Positions 8,582 through 17,216 of a stretch of 46,189 nt of DNA are shown one piece after another (the first letter of the stretch is position 1; each line of letters begins with the position of its first letter). The position numbers were made by a program, and so were the translations under genes. The stretch comes from Streptomyces melanogenes (GTDB lineage Bacteria; Actinomycetota; Actinomycetes; Streptomycetales; Streptomycetaceae), in NCBI RefSeq assembly GCF_014649795.1, contig NZ_BMTS01000011.1:1-46189 (forward strand), read 5' to 3'. Under the pieces are notes generated by a model. It was not told where the DNA came from and did no database searches. It saw only the letters and a program-made list of their open reading frames with translations.

Positions 8582-10522
8582 TCATACGTGGGCGGGCTCG
8601 GGGCGGGCGGGCTGCTCGGCCGCGTCGAGGGCTGCGTGGGCGTGGCGCATGAAGTCCAGGCGCAGCAGGTCCTCGTTGACGGCCGAGGGCGCGATGTGGA
8701 CGTACTGGCCGCCGTCGGTGAAGACGAGGCCGAGCGCGAGCCAGGAGTCGAGGAGGCGCTGCACCTCGCTCTCGTCGCGGGCGGGGGCGTCCTTGGCGCG
8801 GGCGGCGGCCTTGCGGGTGAGCGCGGCGGCCGTGTGCGGCTGGTCCAGGAGGCGGAAGGCGACCAGCTCGTACGGGTCGGTCAGCTCCATCGCGCGCCAC
8901 GCGAACGTCCGGCGCCGGCTGACCAGGACGATGCGGTCACCGAGGTCGGTGTGGGTGAGCCGGGCGTCCGCGTGGTGCTTCTTCCAGGCGTCGATGGCGT
9001 CGTTGAGCGCGGTGACGGTGGGTTCGCCGATGCCGCGCTGCGGGGCCTCGAAGACGTACGCGAGGTCGTAGAGCTCCGACTCGGGCAGGTCGTAGGTGAA
9101 GCGGTAGTGCTCCTCGGGGCGCAGGCCGTCGAAGCCGAGCTCGGGGCGGTTGAAGTAGGGGCTGAAGCGCTCGATGGCGATGCGCGCCGAGAGGTCGACC
9201 GGCGGGTTGAGGTGTTCGAGCGCCGGTATCTGGGCGATCACCGGGTCGTAGTCCTCGGCGGTCTCGCCCGGGAAGCCGTGCAGGTAGTTCCAGGCCACCG
9301 AGAGCCCGGTCTCGGCGCCGTCGCGGAGCATCCGGACGTTCTGGCAGCCGCTGACGCCCTTGTCCATCAGGTCGAGCACCCGGTTGTTGAGGCTCTCGAT
9401 GCCCGGCTGGACGTAGATCAGTCCGGCCTCGGCGAGCGTACGGAGCTGGCTGCGGCGCATGTTGGCCTTGATCTCGATGTGCATGCGCAGGTCGTAGCCG
9501 CTCTCGATGATGCGCGGCAGCACCGTGGAGAGGTAGCCCATGTCGAGGATGTTGTCGACGAGGTACATGTCGAGGACCCGGTGGCGGCGGGCCAGCTCCA
9601 TGATCTCCGAGTAGAACGTCTCGGGGGTCTTGGAGCGGTACTGCATGAAGGAGCCGTTGAGCCCGCAGAAGGTGCAGTGGTGCTTCTCGCCCCACCAGCA
9701 GCCCCGGGCGCCCTCGACGACCAGCTTCGGCTCGACCCAGTTGCGGGCCACCGAGGTGCCGAGCCGCTCGAAGTAGCCGCTGTAGTCGGGGGGCAGGATC
9801 GCGACGGGCGGGATCGGGCTGGTGGCCATCGGGTTGACCACGGGCGTGCCGTCGGCGGCGCGGTGGCACAGGCCCGGCACGGCGGCGAGCGCGGCCGGGT
9901 CGGAGCCCTCGCCGATGGCGGTGAGCAGCTGCGGGAAGGCCGTCTCGCCCTCGCCGCGGATGACGTGGTCGACGAACGCGAAGTTGCGGTGGACGGCCTC
10001 GCCCTGCTCGCCGTCGCAGTTGGCGCCGCCCATCACGGTCACGATGTGCGGGGCGAGCCGCTTGACGTGCCGGGCGGCGGCGAGGGCCGCGGTGTTCTGC
10101 TGGAAGGTGGAGGTGAAGCCGACGACGTCGGGCCCGTACGCCACGATCCGCTCGGCGATCATCTCCACGAACTCCGGTACGGCGCGGTGCAGTTCCTGTG
10201 ACATACGCAGCCGGGACTTGCGCAGCTTGCCCTTCATCGCATCCGCGAACTCCTGGTCGCGCCAGGCCGGGTCGTCGTAGAGGGCGGAGGAGAACACCCA
10301 GTCGCCGCAGCCCATGAAATAGGAGGAGAGCGCGTAGTACTCGTAGTCGTCGGCGGTGAATTCGGTGCGCTCGGTGATCCAGTCGGTGAATTCGAGATTG
10401 GCGTGCAGCACTTCCGCCTTGGCGCCCGGCACGCGTTCGTCGACGCTGCGCTTGAGGATTCCCAGGGCCAGCGACGGCAGGTCGATGGGCGACCAGGGCA
10501 TGTTGACCAGCAGAACACGCAT
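8582..10522 (-). CDS. RiPP maturation radical SAM / B12-type C-methyltransferase
   Basis: The product is 646 residues in three parts. Residues 1-230 form a cobalamin-binding-like Rossmann domain (VLLVNMPW at the start, PDVVGFTSTFQQN, and GGANCDGEQGEAV near 165-177) without a classical DxHxxG. Residues 260-480 form the radical SAM barrel, with the unusual cluster motif C275-x7-C283-x2-C286 (GCWWGEKHHCTFC). The C-terminal 160 residues form a helical tail. This matches the family annotated as RiPP maturation radical SAM C-methyltransferase (TIGR03975 type), which methylates unactivated carbons of ribosomal peptides. GAGGAG lies 5 bases before ATG 10522. The short precursor gene lies just upstream on the same strand. 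Confidence 0.88.
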   Translation of the reverse strand: MRVLLVNMPWSPIDLPSLALGILKRSVDERVPGAKAEVLHANLEFTDWITERTEFTADDYEYYALSSYFMGCGDWVFSSALYDDPAWRDQEFADAMKGKLRKSRLRMSQELHRAVPEFVEMIAERIVAYGPDVVGFTSTFQQNTAALAAARHVKRLAPHIVTVMGGANCDGEQGEAVHRNFAFVDHVIRGEGETAFPQLLTAIGEGSDPAALAAVPGLCHRAADGTPVVNPMATSPIPPVAILPPDYSGYFERLGTSVARNWVEPKLVVEGARGCWWGEKHHCTFCGLNGSFMQYRSKTPETFYSEIMELARRHRVLDMYLVDNILDMGYLSTVLPRIIESGYDLRMHIEIKANMRRSQLRTLAEAGLIYVQPGIESLNNRVLDLMDKGVSGCQNVRMLRDGAETGLSVAWNYLHGFPGETAEDYDPVIAQIPALEHLNPPVDLSARIAIERFSPYFNRPELGFDGLRPEEHYRFTYDLPESELYDLAYVFEAPQRGIGEPTVTALNDAIDAWKKHHADARLTHTDLGDRIVLVSRRRTFAWRAMELTDPYELVAFRLLDQPHTAAALTRKAAARAKDAPARDESEVQRLLDSWLALGLVFTDGGQYVHIAPSAVNEDLLRLDFMRHAHAALDAAEQPARPEPAHV

Positions 10523-10603
10523 GTGGGCTCCTCGCGGGTACGGCGACGTAAGGGAGTAAGAGCGGTAAGGGTGCGCAAGAGGTGGGACAGCGGGGCACCG
10601 GCC

Positions 10604-10632
10604 GGCCCGGCGGTCGAGGAGACCGCCGGGCC
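10604..10632 (-). terminator. strong hairpin between precursor peptide and radical SAM gene
   Basis: A perfect 12-bp stem (GGCCCGGCGGTC with its complement) closes a 5-base loop and lies 12 bases after the precursor stop codon. This is the position where RiPP operons often carry a leaky terminator that makes much more precursor than enzyme mRNA. Confidence 0.65.
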
Positions 10633-10644
10633 GACCGGCGAGGA

Positions 10645-10764
10645 TCAGTCCTCTTCGCCGTCCTCGGCGTTACGGAACGGAACCTTGATGGTCACGCCGA
10701 CGCTGGGCTTGCGGTTCTCCTCGTCACCCGCGAGCGGGTCGTTCTGGATGATGTCCTTCTGCAT
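10645..10764 (-). CDS. putative RiPP precursor peptide, 39 aa
   Basis: A short gene directly upstream of the radical SAM gene encodes a 39-residue peptide. It begins MQKDIIQNDPLAG, an amphipathic leader-like start, has a central SVGVTIKVPF (residues 21-30) rich in beta-branched, Pro and Phe residues, and ends in an acidic tail DGEED. It has no Cys or Ser-rich core, so lanthionine or azole chemistry is unlikely; carbon methylation of V, T, I, P or F would suit the enzyme next to it. ATG 10764 has a near-perfect AGAGGAG 5 bases upstream, stronger than most genes here. A 12-bp hairpin follows. The first 41 bases overlap the 3' end of the S9 peptidase gene in another frame. That it is the substrate is an inference from position and size. 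Confidence 0.75.
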   Translation of the reverse strand: MQKDIIQNDPLAGDEENRKPSVGVTIKVPFRNAEDGEED

Positions 10765-12652
10765 GGGAACTCCTCTCATCGTGTCGGGTGGTGCCTGTTC
10801 CGGCGGGGGCCGTGGTGCGGACCCGTCCGGAATCCCCGCTCCGGTCCGAGCGGGGAGTCTTGGGGGCGGCCGTGCGGCCGGGGCCGCGCAGCTCGCGGTC
10901 GAGGAAGACCACGGCGCGGCGCAGGACCGCCACGTGGTCGTCCGCCTGGTAGCCGTCGTGGCCGGTCTCCAGCCACATCGACTCGTGCGGTACGCGCGCG
11001 TGGCGCAGGGCGGCGAGGTAGTCGCGCACCTGGCCGGGCGGGCACTTGGCGTCCCGGGTCGCGGCGGCCACCAGCAGCGGGGCGCGCACGGCGGCCGCGT
11101 ACCGCAGGGGCGAGCTGCGCTCGTACCGCTCGGGCACCTCGTCGGGGGTGCCGCCGAACAGCCGCTCGTCCAGGGCGCGCAGGGCCGGGGTGCTGGTGCG
11201 GTAGGCGGCGGCGCAGTCGGCCACGGGCTTCACGGCGACGCCCGCCTGCCACAGGTCCGGGCGCACGCCGAGGGCGAGCAGGACGAGGTAGCCGCCCCAG
11301 GAGGTGCCCCACAGCCCGGCCGCGTCGGCGCGGACGACGCCGCGCGCCACGAGGTCCGCGCGCACCGCGGCCAGGTCGTCGACCTGGGTGAGCCCGACGC
11401 CCTGGCCGAACGCGCGGCGCCAGCGCGGCCCGTAGCCGGTGGAGCCGCGGTAGTTGACGCGGACGACGGCGAAGCCGGAGGCGACCAGCGAGTGGACCAC
11501 GCCGTCGTAGGCGTCCCGGTCGTGGTCGGCGGGCCCGCCGTGCACCAGGAACACCGCGGGGACGGCGCCCCGGCGGCCCTCGGGCAGGCTGAGCAGGCTG
11601 TGCACCGGGCCGTCGGGGCCGGGCGTCCACAGGTCGCGGTGCTCGCCGGGCACCGGGGCGGGGATGCCGTGCGTGGGCGGCAGCGGCGTCCCGGCGGTGG
11701 AGCCCATCCGGGGCGGGTTCGCGGTGTCCGTCCAGAGGTAGTGGACGTCGGTCCCGGCGCGGGGCGCGGCGTCCAGGAGGGTGCCGCGCGGCACCGGCAC
11801 CGGCTCGACCGTGCGTGCGCCCAGGTCGACGCGGTGCAGGGTGCTGCGGCCGTGGCGGTCCTGGCGGACCAGGACGGAGCGGCCGTCGGGGTGCCAGCGG
11901 GCGGTGATCTCGGTGTCGAAGGCGCACCAGGTGTGGGTGGTGATGCCGGACGCGGCAGCCGGGCCTGCCTGGGGACCGTGGGGCTCGTGTTCCGGGCGCC
12001 AGCTCGCCAGCAGATAGCGGTCGTCGGCCTCGCGGACGAGGAGCAGTTCGGCGCGGTCGCCGGTGGGGGCGAAGCCCAGGGACCAGAGCCTGCCGTGCTC
12101 GCCGTCGCCGGGCAGCACCGCGCGCGTGGTGCCGTCGTCGGCGAGGACGGTCACGGCGCGCGCCGAGCCCGCCGCGCCGCTGACGGCGAGGAGGCGGCCG
12201 TCGGGGGTGATGCCGGAGAGGGTGACATGGCCGTCGACGCGCGTCACCTCGCGGGCCGGGCCGCCGCGCGGGCCGATGTGGACGGCGGTGGTGCGGGCGT
12301 CCCCGAGGCCCATCGCGACCGTCGCGTTGTCGCCGACGGCGAGGCCGCGCGGCTCGCCCGGGGCCGGTCCGGTCAGGCCGGGGCGGTCGGCGCCGCCGTC
12401 GAAGGGCTGGAACCGCCAGTGCCCGGCGCCGTGTTCGTCCTCGTCGAACCACCACACCTGGCCGTCGCGGTCGATCGCGTGGTGGAAGGTGCCCTGCGGG
12501 CGGTCGGTGACCTGGCGGGTCCGTCCGGTCCGCGCGTCCCAGGTGAAGACCTCGCAGCGGCCCTCGGCGTCGGCGGTGAACGCCATCCGCGCCGGGTCGG
12601 CGGCGCACACCTCGGGCAGGGCGGCCCGGTAGACCTGGTAGCGGCCGGTCAT
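10724..12652 (-). CDS. S9 family (prolyl-oligopeptidase-like) peptidase
   Basis: The 642-residue product has an N-terminal beta-propeller of about 370 residues and a C-terminal alpha/beta-hydrolase domain. The nucleophile is Ser451 in GTSWGG, the acid is in AATRDAKCPP and the histidine in ETGHDGYQ; VFLVHGGPADHD and VNYRGSTGYG are the usual oxyanion and strand motifs. There is no signal peptide, so it acts in the cytosol. The last ~50 residues are low-complexity and basic, and their code overlaps the precursor gene. The start ATG 12652 overlaps the MFS stop as ATGA, so the genes are coupled. Within this operon it may remove the leader from the modified peptide, though that role is inferred. 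Confidence 0.85.
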   Translation of the reverse strand: MTGRYQVYRAALPEVCAADPARMAFTADAEGRCEVFTWDARTGRTRQVTDRPQGTFHHAIDRDGQVWWFDEDEHGAGHWRFQPFDGGADRPGLTGPAPGEPRGLAVGDNATVAMGLGDARTTAVHIGPRGGPAREVTRVDGHVTLSGITPDGRLLAVSGAAGSARAVTVLADDGTTRAVLPGDGEHGRLWSLGFAPTGDRAELLLVREADDRYLLASWRPEHEPHGPQAGPAAASGITTHTWCAFDTEITARWHPDGRSVLVRQDRHGRSTLHRVDLGARTVEPVPVPRGTLLDAAPRAGTDVHYLWTDTANPPRMGSTAGTPLPPTHGIPAPVPGEHRDLWTPGPDGPVHSLLSLPEGRRGAVPAVFLVHGGPADHDRDAYDGVVHSLVASGFAVVRVNYRGSTGYGPRWRRAFGQGVGLTQVDDLAAVRADLVARGVVRADAAGLWGTSWGGYLVLLALGVRPDLWQAGVAVKPVADCAAAYRTSTPALRALDERLFGGTPDEVPERYERSSPLRYAAAVRAPLLVAAATRDAKCPPGQVRDYLAALRHARVPHESMWLETGHDGYQADDHVAVLRRAVVFLDRELRGPGRTAAPKTPRSDRSGDSGRVRTTAPAGTGTTRHDERSSHAEGHHPERPARG

Positions 12653-13962
12653 ACGGCGACCTCCCGCGCCGGGACCCGTACGTACGTCGTCCAGCAGGCG
12701 AGCAGCGTCAGCACCGCCGCGCTCGCGACGGCGGGCGCGGCGGTGCCCGCGCGGGAGGCGCACACTCCCGCGACGACGGGCGCGAGGGCGGCGGAGCCGC
12801 CGACGGCGGAGGAGAGGACCGCGCCGGTACGGGCCTGGAGGGCGGGCGGGGTCTCCTGGATCGCCCGGGACTGGAGCACCACGGTGACCAGCGGCATCAG
12901 CAGGCAGAACACCCCGAACAGACCGCCGTACGCCCAAGGCCCCCGCACCGTGGCGAGCGCGGCGGCGAGCGGCACCAGCAGCCACGAGACGGTGACCAGG
13001 AGCCGGGCGGCGCTGATCCGGCCCGCGAGGTGCGGCGCGGCCAGCGACCCGACGAGCCCGGCGGCGCCGGAGAGCGCGAGGACAAGACCCATCGGGGCGC
13101 CGCCGTGGCCGCCCTTCTGGAGGGTGAAGACGGCGCCGTAGTACAGCGCGACGATCACGCCGTTGACGGTGGTCGTCCAGATCAGGACGAGCCGGAGGAA
13201 GGGCGAGGTGCGGACGAGGGCGAGCCCGGCGCCCAGTTCGGCGCGGAGGGCGGGGCGGGGCGGGCGGCTTGGGCGGGGGTCGGCCGGGCCCTGGGCGCCG
13301 GGCGCGCCCTGCTTCGGCTGCTGGGCCGCTCCCCCGACAGCCACCGCCTCTTCCCCCGGCCGCAGGTCCGACTTCAGCGCGCCCACGCAGACCGCCGCGA
13401 CCGTGTACGACACCGCGTCCGCGACGAAGGGCAGGGCGCGGGAGGCCTGGTAGAGGGCGCCGCCCAGGGCCGGGCCGACGACGAGCGCGCCCTGGTCGGC
13501 GGCCGAGAGCCCGGCCACCACCCGGGGACTGTCGGCGGGCGGGGCGATCAGGGCCACGGTGCCGGCTGCGGCCGCCTCGTACACGGCGGTGGAGAATCGT
13601 TCCACCAGGACGGCGCCCAGGAGCAGGGCGACCGGCGGGCGGCCCGTGGCGGCGACTGCCACCCCGCCCATGGCGAGGGCCGAGACCAGTGCGGACCAGA
13701 GCATCACCGGTTTGCGCGCACCCCGGTCGGCGGGCACGGCGGCGATCGGGGCGAGGAGCAGCCCGGCGGCGGTGGACACGCCCGCGACGAGCCCGACGGT
13801 CGCGGCCGAGTGGCCGAGGCCCAGGAGCAGCAGCGGCAGCACGACGCCGGAGGCCTGGGAGCCGAGCGCGTCGGTGGCGCTCGCGCACCAGAACAGCCGG
13901 ACGTCCCGGGACAGCGGCCGACGGACGACGGCCTTGCCGGGCGCCTCGGTGGCGGAACCCAT
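12649..13962 (-). CDS. MFS transporter, probable exporter of the RiPP-type product
   Basis: This 437-residue membrane protein of the major facilitator superfamily has about 12 hydrophobic segments. A proline/glycine-rich central loop (about residues 193-235) separates two halves that begin SRDVRLFWCASATDALGSQ and LGAGLALVRTSPFLRLVL. The first cytoplasmic loop has PADRGARKPVM, the MFS loop 2-3 motif. I start at ATG 13962 (MGSATEAPGK); an in-frame extension to 14028 has no ribosome-binding site. It is the first gene of the five-gene operon, so export of, or resistance to, the peptide product is the likely role. Confidence 0.85.
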   Translation of the reverse strand: MGSATEAPGKAVVRRPLSRDVRLFWCASATDALGSQASGVVLPLLLLGLGHSAATVGLVAGVSTAAGLLLAPIAAVPADRGARKPVMLWSALVSALAMGGVAVAATGRPPVALLLGAVLVERFSTAVYEAAAAGTVALIAPPADSPRVVAGLSAADQGALVVGPALGGALYQASRALPFVADAVSYTVAAVCVGALKSDLRPGEEAVAVGGAAQQPKQGAPGAQGPADPRPSRPPRPALRAELGAGLALVRTSPFLRLVLIWTTTVNGVIVALYYGAVFTLQKGGHGGAPMGLVLALSGAAGLVGSLAAPHLAGRISAARLLVTVSWLLVPLAAALATVRGPWAYGGLFGVFCLLMPLVTVVLQSRAIQETPPALQARTGAVLSSAVGGSAALAPVVAGVCASRAGTAAPAVASAAVLTLLACWTTYVRVPAREVAV

Positions 13963-14587
13963 CAGCGCCCCACGGGCGACAGAGCTAACTCCGGCGACTG
14001 CGGTAACGGCCGTAACAGCCCCGCGCACGCCGGAAACCCTGGTTCACGCACAGCCACCCCACAGTTGGTCAGGTTGCGAAGAAAGTGTGCAGGAATTGAA
14101 GCGAGCGGGAGCCTAACCACGGGTCCGCCGGAGCGACAAGGGCTCTGCCGTCGAGGCCGGAATTGAACTCTGTAAGCGCTCGGCAAAGAAACCGATTGCT
14201 CTGTACGGGTTCCCGCGCGGGCGGCGGCTCTTACCAACTGCGGTGCGGGACAAGGGGAATGAGCGCGTCCTGCGCGACCGGAGCCGTCGGCCGGATCCCG
14301 CTCCCCTGCTTCGCTGCGGCGAACACCCCGTCCGAACACGCCGGATCGTGCGCCCGCTCCGGCATATTCACCTTCCCGGCGGCGAACCGGACCCGGCGCG
14401 CGCAGGGCGGACGGCAGCGCGCGGCCGGGCCCGGGCACCCCGCCGAGGCGACTCGACGCCCCCGAATACGCTCCCTTGCGCCGGGTTCTCGGACCGGTTC
14501 CGTCCGGTTCACTCATTGGCCGGAAACGTATGCGGCCCCACGGCGGCGCACACCTCTGCTCAGCGAATGATCGGATAGCTTCCGCAA
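13963..14587. other. intergenic region between divergent RiPP-type operon and deacetylase gene
   Basis: About 620 bases hold the divergent control regions of the MFS-led operon (minus) and the deacetylase gene (plus). I find no convincing coding region: the open frames lack ribosome-binding sites and have random codon use. Base composition around 14060-14250 is less GC-rich than the surroundings, as expected for promoters, but I cannot assign -35/-10 boxes with confidence. No tRNA or long hairpin is visible. Confidence 0.6.
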
Positions 14588-15484
14588 GTGACCATTTCTG
14601 TACGAAAGCTGCTGGCGGTTGCCGTTCTCGGTGCCGCGCTCGCGGGCTGCAGCTCCGATCCCGCCCCCGCCGACCGTGGCGCGAAGGCGGCGCCGGGCGC
14701 GAGCAAGCCGTCCACCGCGCCCTCGGCGCCCCCCGCCTCCGCCACTCCGCGCGCCCCCGCCCAGGCGCCCACCCTCGCGCCCGGCCCCGGCGGTCTCACC
14801 CCCGTCTTCAGCCGCGCCCCCAAGGGCGGCAAGGGCGCGGAGAAGGTCGTCGCGCTCACCTTCGACGCCGACATGACCGCCGACCAGGGGCCGCGCGCGG
14901 CGGGCGGCGAGCGCTTCGACAACCCCGCGCTCATCGCCGATCTGCGGCGGCTCAAGGTGCCCGCCACGATTTTCATGACGGGCCGCTGGGCCGACGAGTA
15001 CCCGGCCGAGGCGCGCGCGATCGGGACCGACCCGAACTTCGAGGTCGCCAATCACTCGTACAGCCACTACGCCTTCAAGTCCCCCTGCTACGGGCTGCCG
15101 GTCGTCGCCAGGGACGAGATGCGCGCCGACGTCGAGAAGGCGACCGCCTCCTTCGCCAAGGCGGGGGTGCGCAACGCGGTGCCGTACTTCCGCTTCCCGG
15201 GCGGCTGCTACAACGACGAGGTGCTGCGGACGCTGGCCCCGCTGAAGATGACGGCGGTGCAGTGGGACGTGGTGAGCGGCGACGCGTTCGCGCACGACGC
15301 GGACGCGGTGGCCGAGCAGGTGCTCGCCGGGGTGAAGCCGGGCTCGCTGGTGGTCATGCACTGCACCCGCAGCGCGGCGCCGGTCACCGACCGGGCGATC
15401 CAGCGGATCGTGCCGGAGCTGCGCAAGCGCGGCTACCGCTTCGTGAAGGTGTCCGACCTGATCGGCTCGGCCGCCAAGAAGTAG
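14588..15484 (+). CDS. lipoprotein polysaccharide deacetylase (NodB domain)
   Basis: The 298-residue product starts with a lipoprotein signal whose lipobox LAGC places the lipidated cysteine at residue 21. An alanine/proline-rich spacer (22-70) follows, then a NodB-type carbohydrate esterase 4 domain. Domain marks are VALTFDADMTAD (the catalytic Asp motif, here TFDADM rather than TFDDG), NHSYSHYAF (metal-binding histidines), FRFPGGCYND and SLVVMHC. It should act outside the membrane, removing acetyl groups from cell-wall sugars. The start is GTG 14588; no strong ribosome-binding site is seen, so a short leader is possible. Confidence 0.88.
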   Translation: MTISVRKLLAVAVLGAALAGCSSDPAPADRGAKAAPGASKPSTAPSAPPASATPRAPAQAPTLAPGPGGLTPVFSRAPKGGKGAEKVVALTFDADMTADQGPRAAGGERFDNPALIADLRRLKVPATIFMTGRWADEYPAEARAIGTDPNFEVANHSYSHYAFKSPCYGLPVVARDEMRADVEKATASFAKAGVRNAVPYFRFPGGCYNDEVLRTLAPLKMTAVQWDVVSGDAFAHDADAVAEQVLAGVKPGSLVVMHCTRSAAPVTDRAIQRIVPELRKRGYRFVKVSDLIGSAAKK

Positions 15485-15499
15485 CCCCCGGGCCCGTCG

Positions 15500-15700
15500 T
15501 CAGCCGGAGCAGGCGGTGCGCTGGGCCTCCTGCCACTCGCACACCGGGCAGAGCGTGATGCCCACGACCGACTCCGGATACTCGGTCGGCTCACGGCACA
15601 GCACACACTCGGCGTACGGAGGCCCGTCGGCCGGGGCGGGCCGCTCGGGGGCGGGCGCGCAGTACGTCTCGTCGTCGTCCATATCTACGAGGCTAGTCAC
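15500..15700 (-). CDS. small cysteine-rich (zinc-ribbon-like) protein, 66 aa
   Basis: This 66-residue acidic protein has a C-terminal CVLCREP ... LCPVCEWQEAQRTACSG pattern, i.e. two CxxC pairs about 20 residues apart, consistent with a treble-clef or zinc-ribbon fold. Its function is unknown to me. The GTG at 15700 overlaps the stop of the ABC permease gene by 4 bases (GTGA), which favours this start and translational coupling; ATG 15682 is the alternative. The gene is convergent with the deacetylase gene. Confidence 0.7.
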   Translation of the reverse strand: MTSLVDMDDDETYCAPAPERPAPADGPPYAECVLCREPTEYPESVVGITLCPVCEWQEAQRTACSG

Positions 15701-16365
15701 CCGCGCCGGGAAGTGAGCGCGCAGACGGCCGCCCAGGCCGCGGCGGTCAGCGCCGCCGCCGCGATCAGCGGGACCACCGCCAGGTGCACGTCACCGGTCC
15801 GCGACCCGTTGACCAGGCCGTTGACGGCGTACCTGGCGGGTGACCCCTTGGCCACCAGGGCGAGCAGCGCCGCCAGCGCGGTGAGGCAGAGCGACCAGCC
15901 GCGCGCGTGCAGCAGCGGGCGGCTGCCGAGCGCTCCGACCGCCGCGCCGAGCAGCGCGCACACCGCGCTCGCCAGCAGCCCGGCCGCCATGGCGGGGCCG
16001 AGCGGCACCGCGACCCGGTGGTCGGCACTGGCCGGATCCCCCACCGCCACGACGTACAGCGTCCCGGCGGCCCCCAGCAGCACGGTCGTCCCGAGCGCGG
16101 TGGCGAGGGCCGCGAGGTGGACCCGGCCGGGGCCCGCCGCCGCGGCCGCGCACTCACGGGCGGCGGCCGGTTCCTGGGTGACGCAGAGCCGGGCGAGCCA
16201 GGCGCCGACGGGGAGCAGCCCGGCGGCCGCGTACCCCAGCGAGTCGAGGACCGGGTTGCCCGGCTGGACGCCGACGGCGACGAAGGCCACGTACAAGAGG
16301 ACGGGCGCGAGCCAGCGCTGGGAGCGCAGCAGCAGGGCGGTCTGGTAGCGGACGAGCGCGCTCAT
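15697..16365 (-). CDS. ABC transporter membrane subunit
   Basis: This 222-residue, very hydrophobic protein has about six membrane segments, starting MSALVRYQTALLLRSQRWLA with the first helix at 18-36. No family motif is visible. Its ATG overlaps the stop of the ATPase gene as ATGA, so the two form one exporter-type ABC system of unknown substrate. The small zinc-ribbon-like gene overlaps its 3' end. Confidence 0.78.
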   Translation of the reverse strand: MSALVRYQTALLLRSQRWLAPVLLYVAFVAVGVQPGNPVLDSLGYAAAGLLPVGAWLARLCVTQEPAAARECAAAAAGPGRVHLAALATALGTTVLLGAAGTLYVVAVGDPASADHRVAVPLGPAMAAGLLASAVCALLGAAVGALGSRPLLHARGWSLCLTALAALLALVAKGSPARYAVNGLVNGSRTGDVHLAVVPLIAAAALTAAAWAAVCALTSRRG

Positions 16366-17216
16366 GGGCGCGACACCCCTCGGATGTGCCAGGGCGGTTG
16401 TGCGGTGAGGAGCGCGCGCAGCAGCGCGTCGGAGTGCGCGGCCGCGACCGTGAGCGTGTGCGTGTGCGCGCCGTCCGGGCCCGGGGTCAGCGTGGGCGCG
16501 CCGGGCAGCCCCTCGGGAGGCACGGGTCCGACGACGTGGACGCGGACCAGCGGGCTCACCGCCGGGTGCGCCGCTTCCGTACGGCGGACCAGGCCGCCGC
16601 GCTCGACCGCGTACCGCGTGTCCACCGCGTCCACCAGCCGCCGGGGGTCGTGGTCGACGAAGACGACCGCCGCGCCGTCCGCGACGCGTTCGGCGACCGC
16701 GCGGTCCAGTTCGGCGCGGGCCGCCGTGTCCAGGCCGGTCCAGGCCTCGTCGAGCACGAGGAGTTCGGGCGCGGCGACCAGGGCCTGGGCGGCGGCGACC
16801 TTCTGGCTGGTGCCCTTGGAGAGCTCGGCGAGCGGGGTACGAGCGTGGGCGCCCGCCCCGAACCGCTCCAGCCACTCCCCCGCGCGCGTGGCCGCGGTCC
16901 GCCGGGACAGGCCGTGTATGCGCCCGAGGTGGGTGAGGTAGCCCACCGCCGTGAACGGCAGGGCGGCGGGGAAGCGCTCGGGGACGTACGCGGTGCGCGG
17001 GCGGCCGAGGGCGCGGCCCTCGGTGGGCGCGTCGATCCCCGCCAGCAGGCGCAGCAGGGTCGACTTGCCGGTGCCGTTGGTGCCCTCCACCCGGACCAGG
17101 GTGCCCACGGCCAGCTCCAGGTCGACCCCGCGCAGCACCCAGGGGCCGCCGATCCCGTACCGGCGGCCCACCGAGCTCAGGGTGCGTACGGCGTTCGGTC
17201 CTGCTGCGGGGCTCAG
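16362..17216 (-). CDS. ABC transporter ATP-binding subunit
   Basis: This ABC ATPase of about 284 residues has Walker A GTNGTGKSTLLRLL, a degenerate signature LSKGTSQKVAAAQAL (LSKGT in place of LSGGQ), Walker B LLVLDEAWTGLD (the usual catalytic Glu is present) and the switch histidine in FVDHDPRR. The C-terminal ~80 residues are an accessory domain. The start is unclear: GTG 17171 would cut off the first beta-strand (AVRTLSSVGRRYG), so I propose CTG 17216, whose CTGA overlaps the AIM24 stop with GGCGGAG 5 bases upstream. It pairs with the permease gene that overlaps it. Confidence 0.8.
   Translation of the reverse strand: MSPAAGPNAVRTLSSVGRRYGIGGPWVLRGVDLELAVGTLVRVEGTNGTGKSTLLRLLAGIDAPTEGRALGRPRTAYVPERFPAALPFTAVGYLTHLGRIHGLSRRTAATRAGEWLERFGAGAHARTPLAELSKGTSQKVAAAQALVAAPELLVLDEAWTGLDTAARAELDRAVAERVADGAAVVFVDHDPRRLVDAVDTRYAVERGGLVRRTEAAHPAVSPLVRVHVVGPVPPEGLPGAPTLTPGPDGAHTHTLTVAAAHSDALLRALLTAQPPWHIRGVSRP

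Noticed and set aside
10724..13888. A 1054-codon open frame on the minus strand that could be read as one giant protein
   Set aside because: Only its 3' part (from ATG 12652) has S9 peptidase motifs; the rest runs out of frame through the MFS gene and is Arg/Pro-rich noise.
14163..14570. 135-codon open frame in the deacetylase upstream region
   Set aside because: No ribosome-binding site, random codon third positions, and it runs into the promoter region of the next gene.
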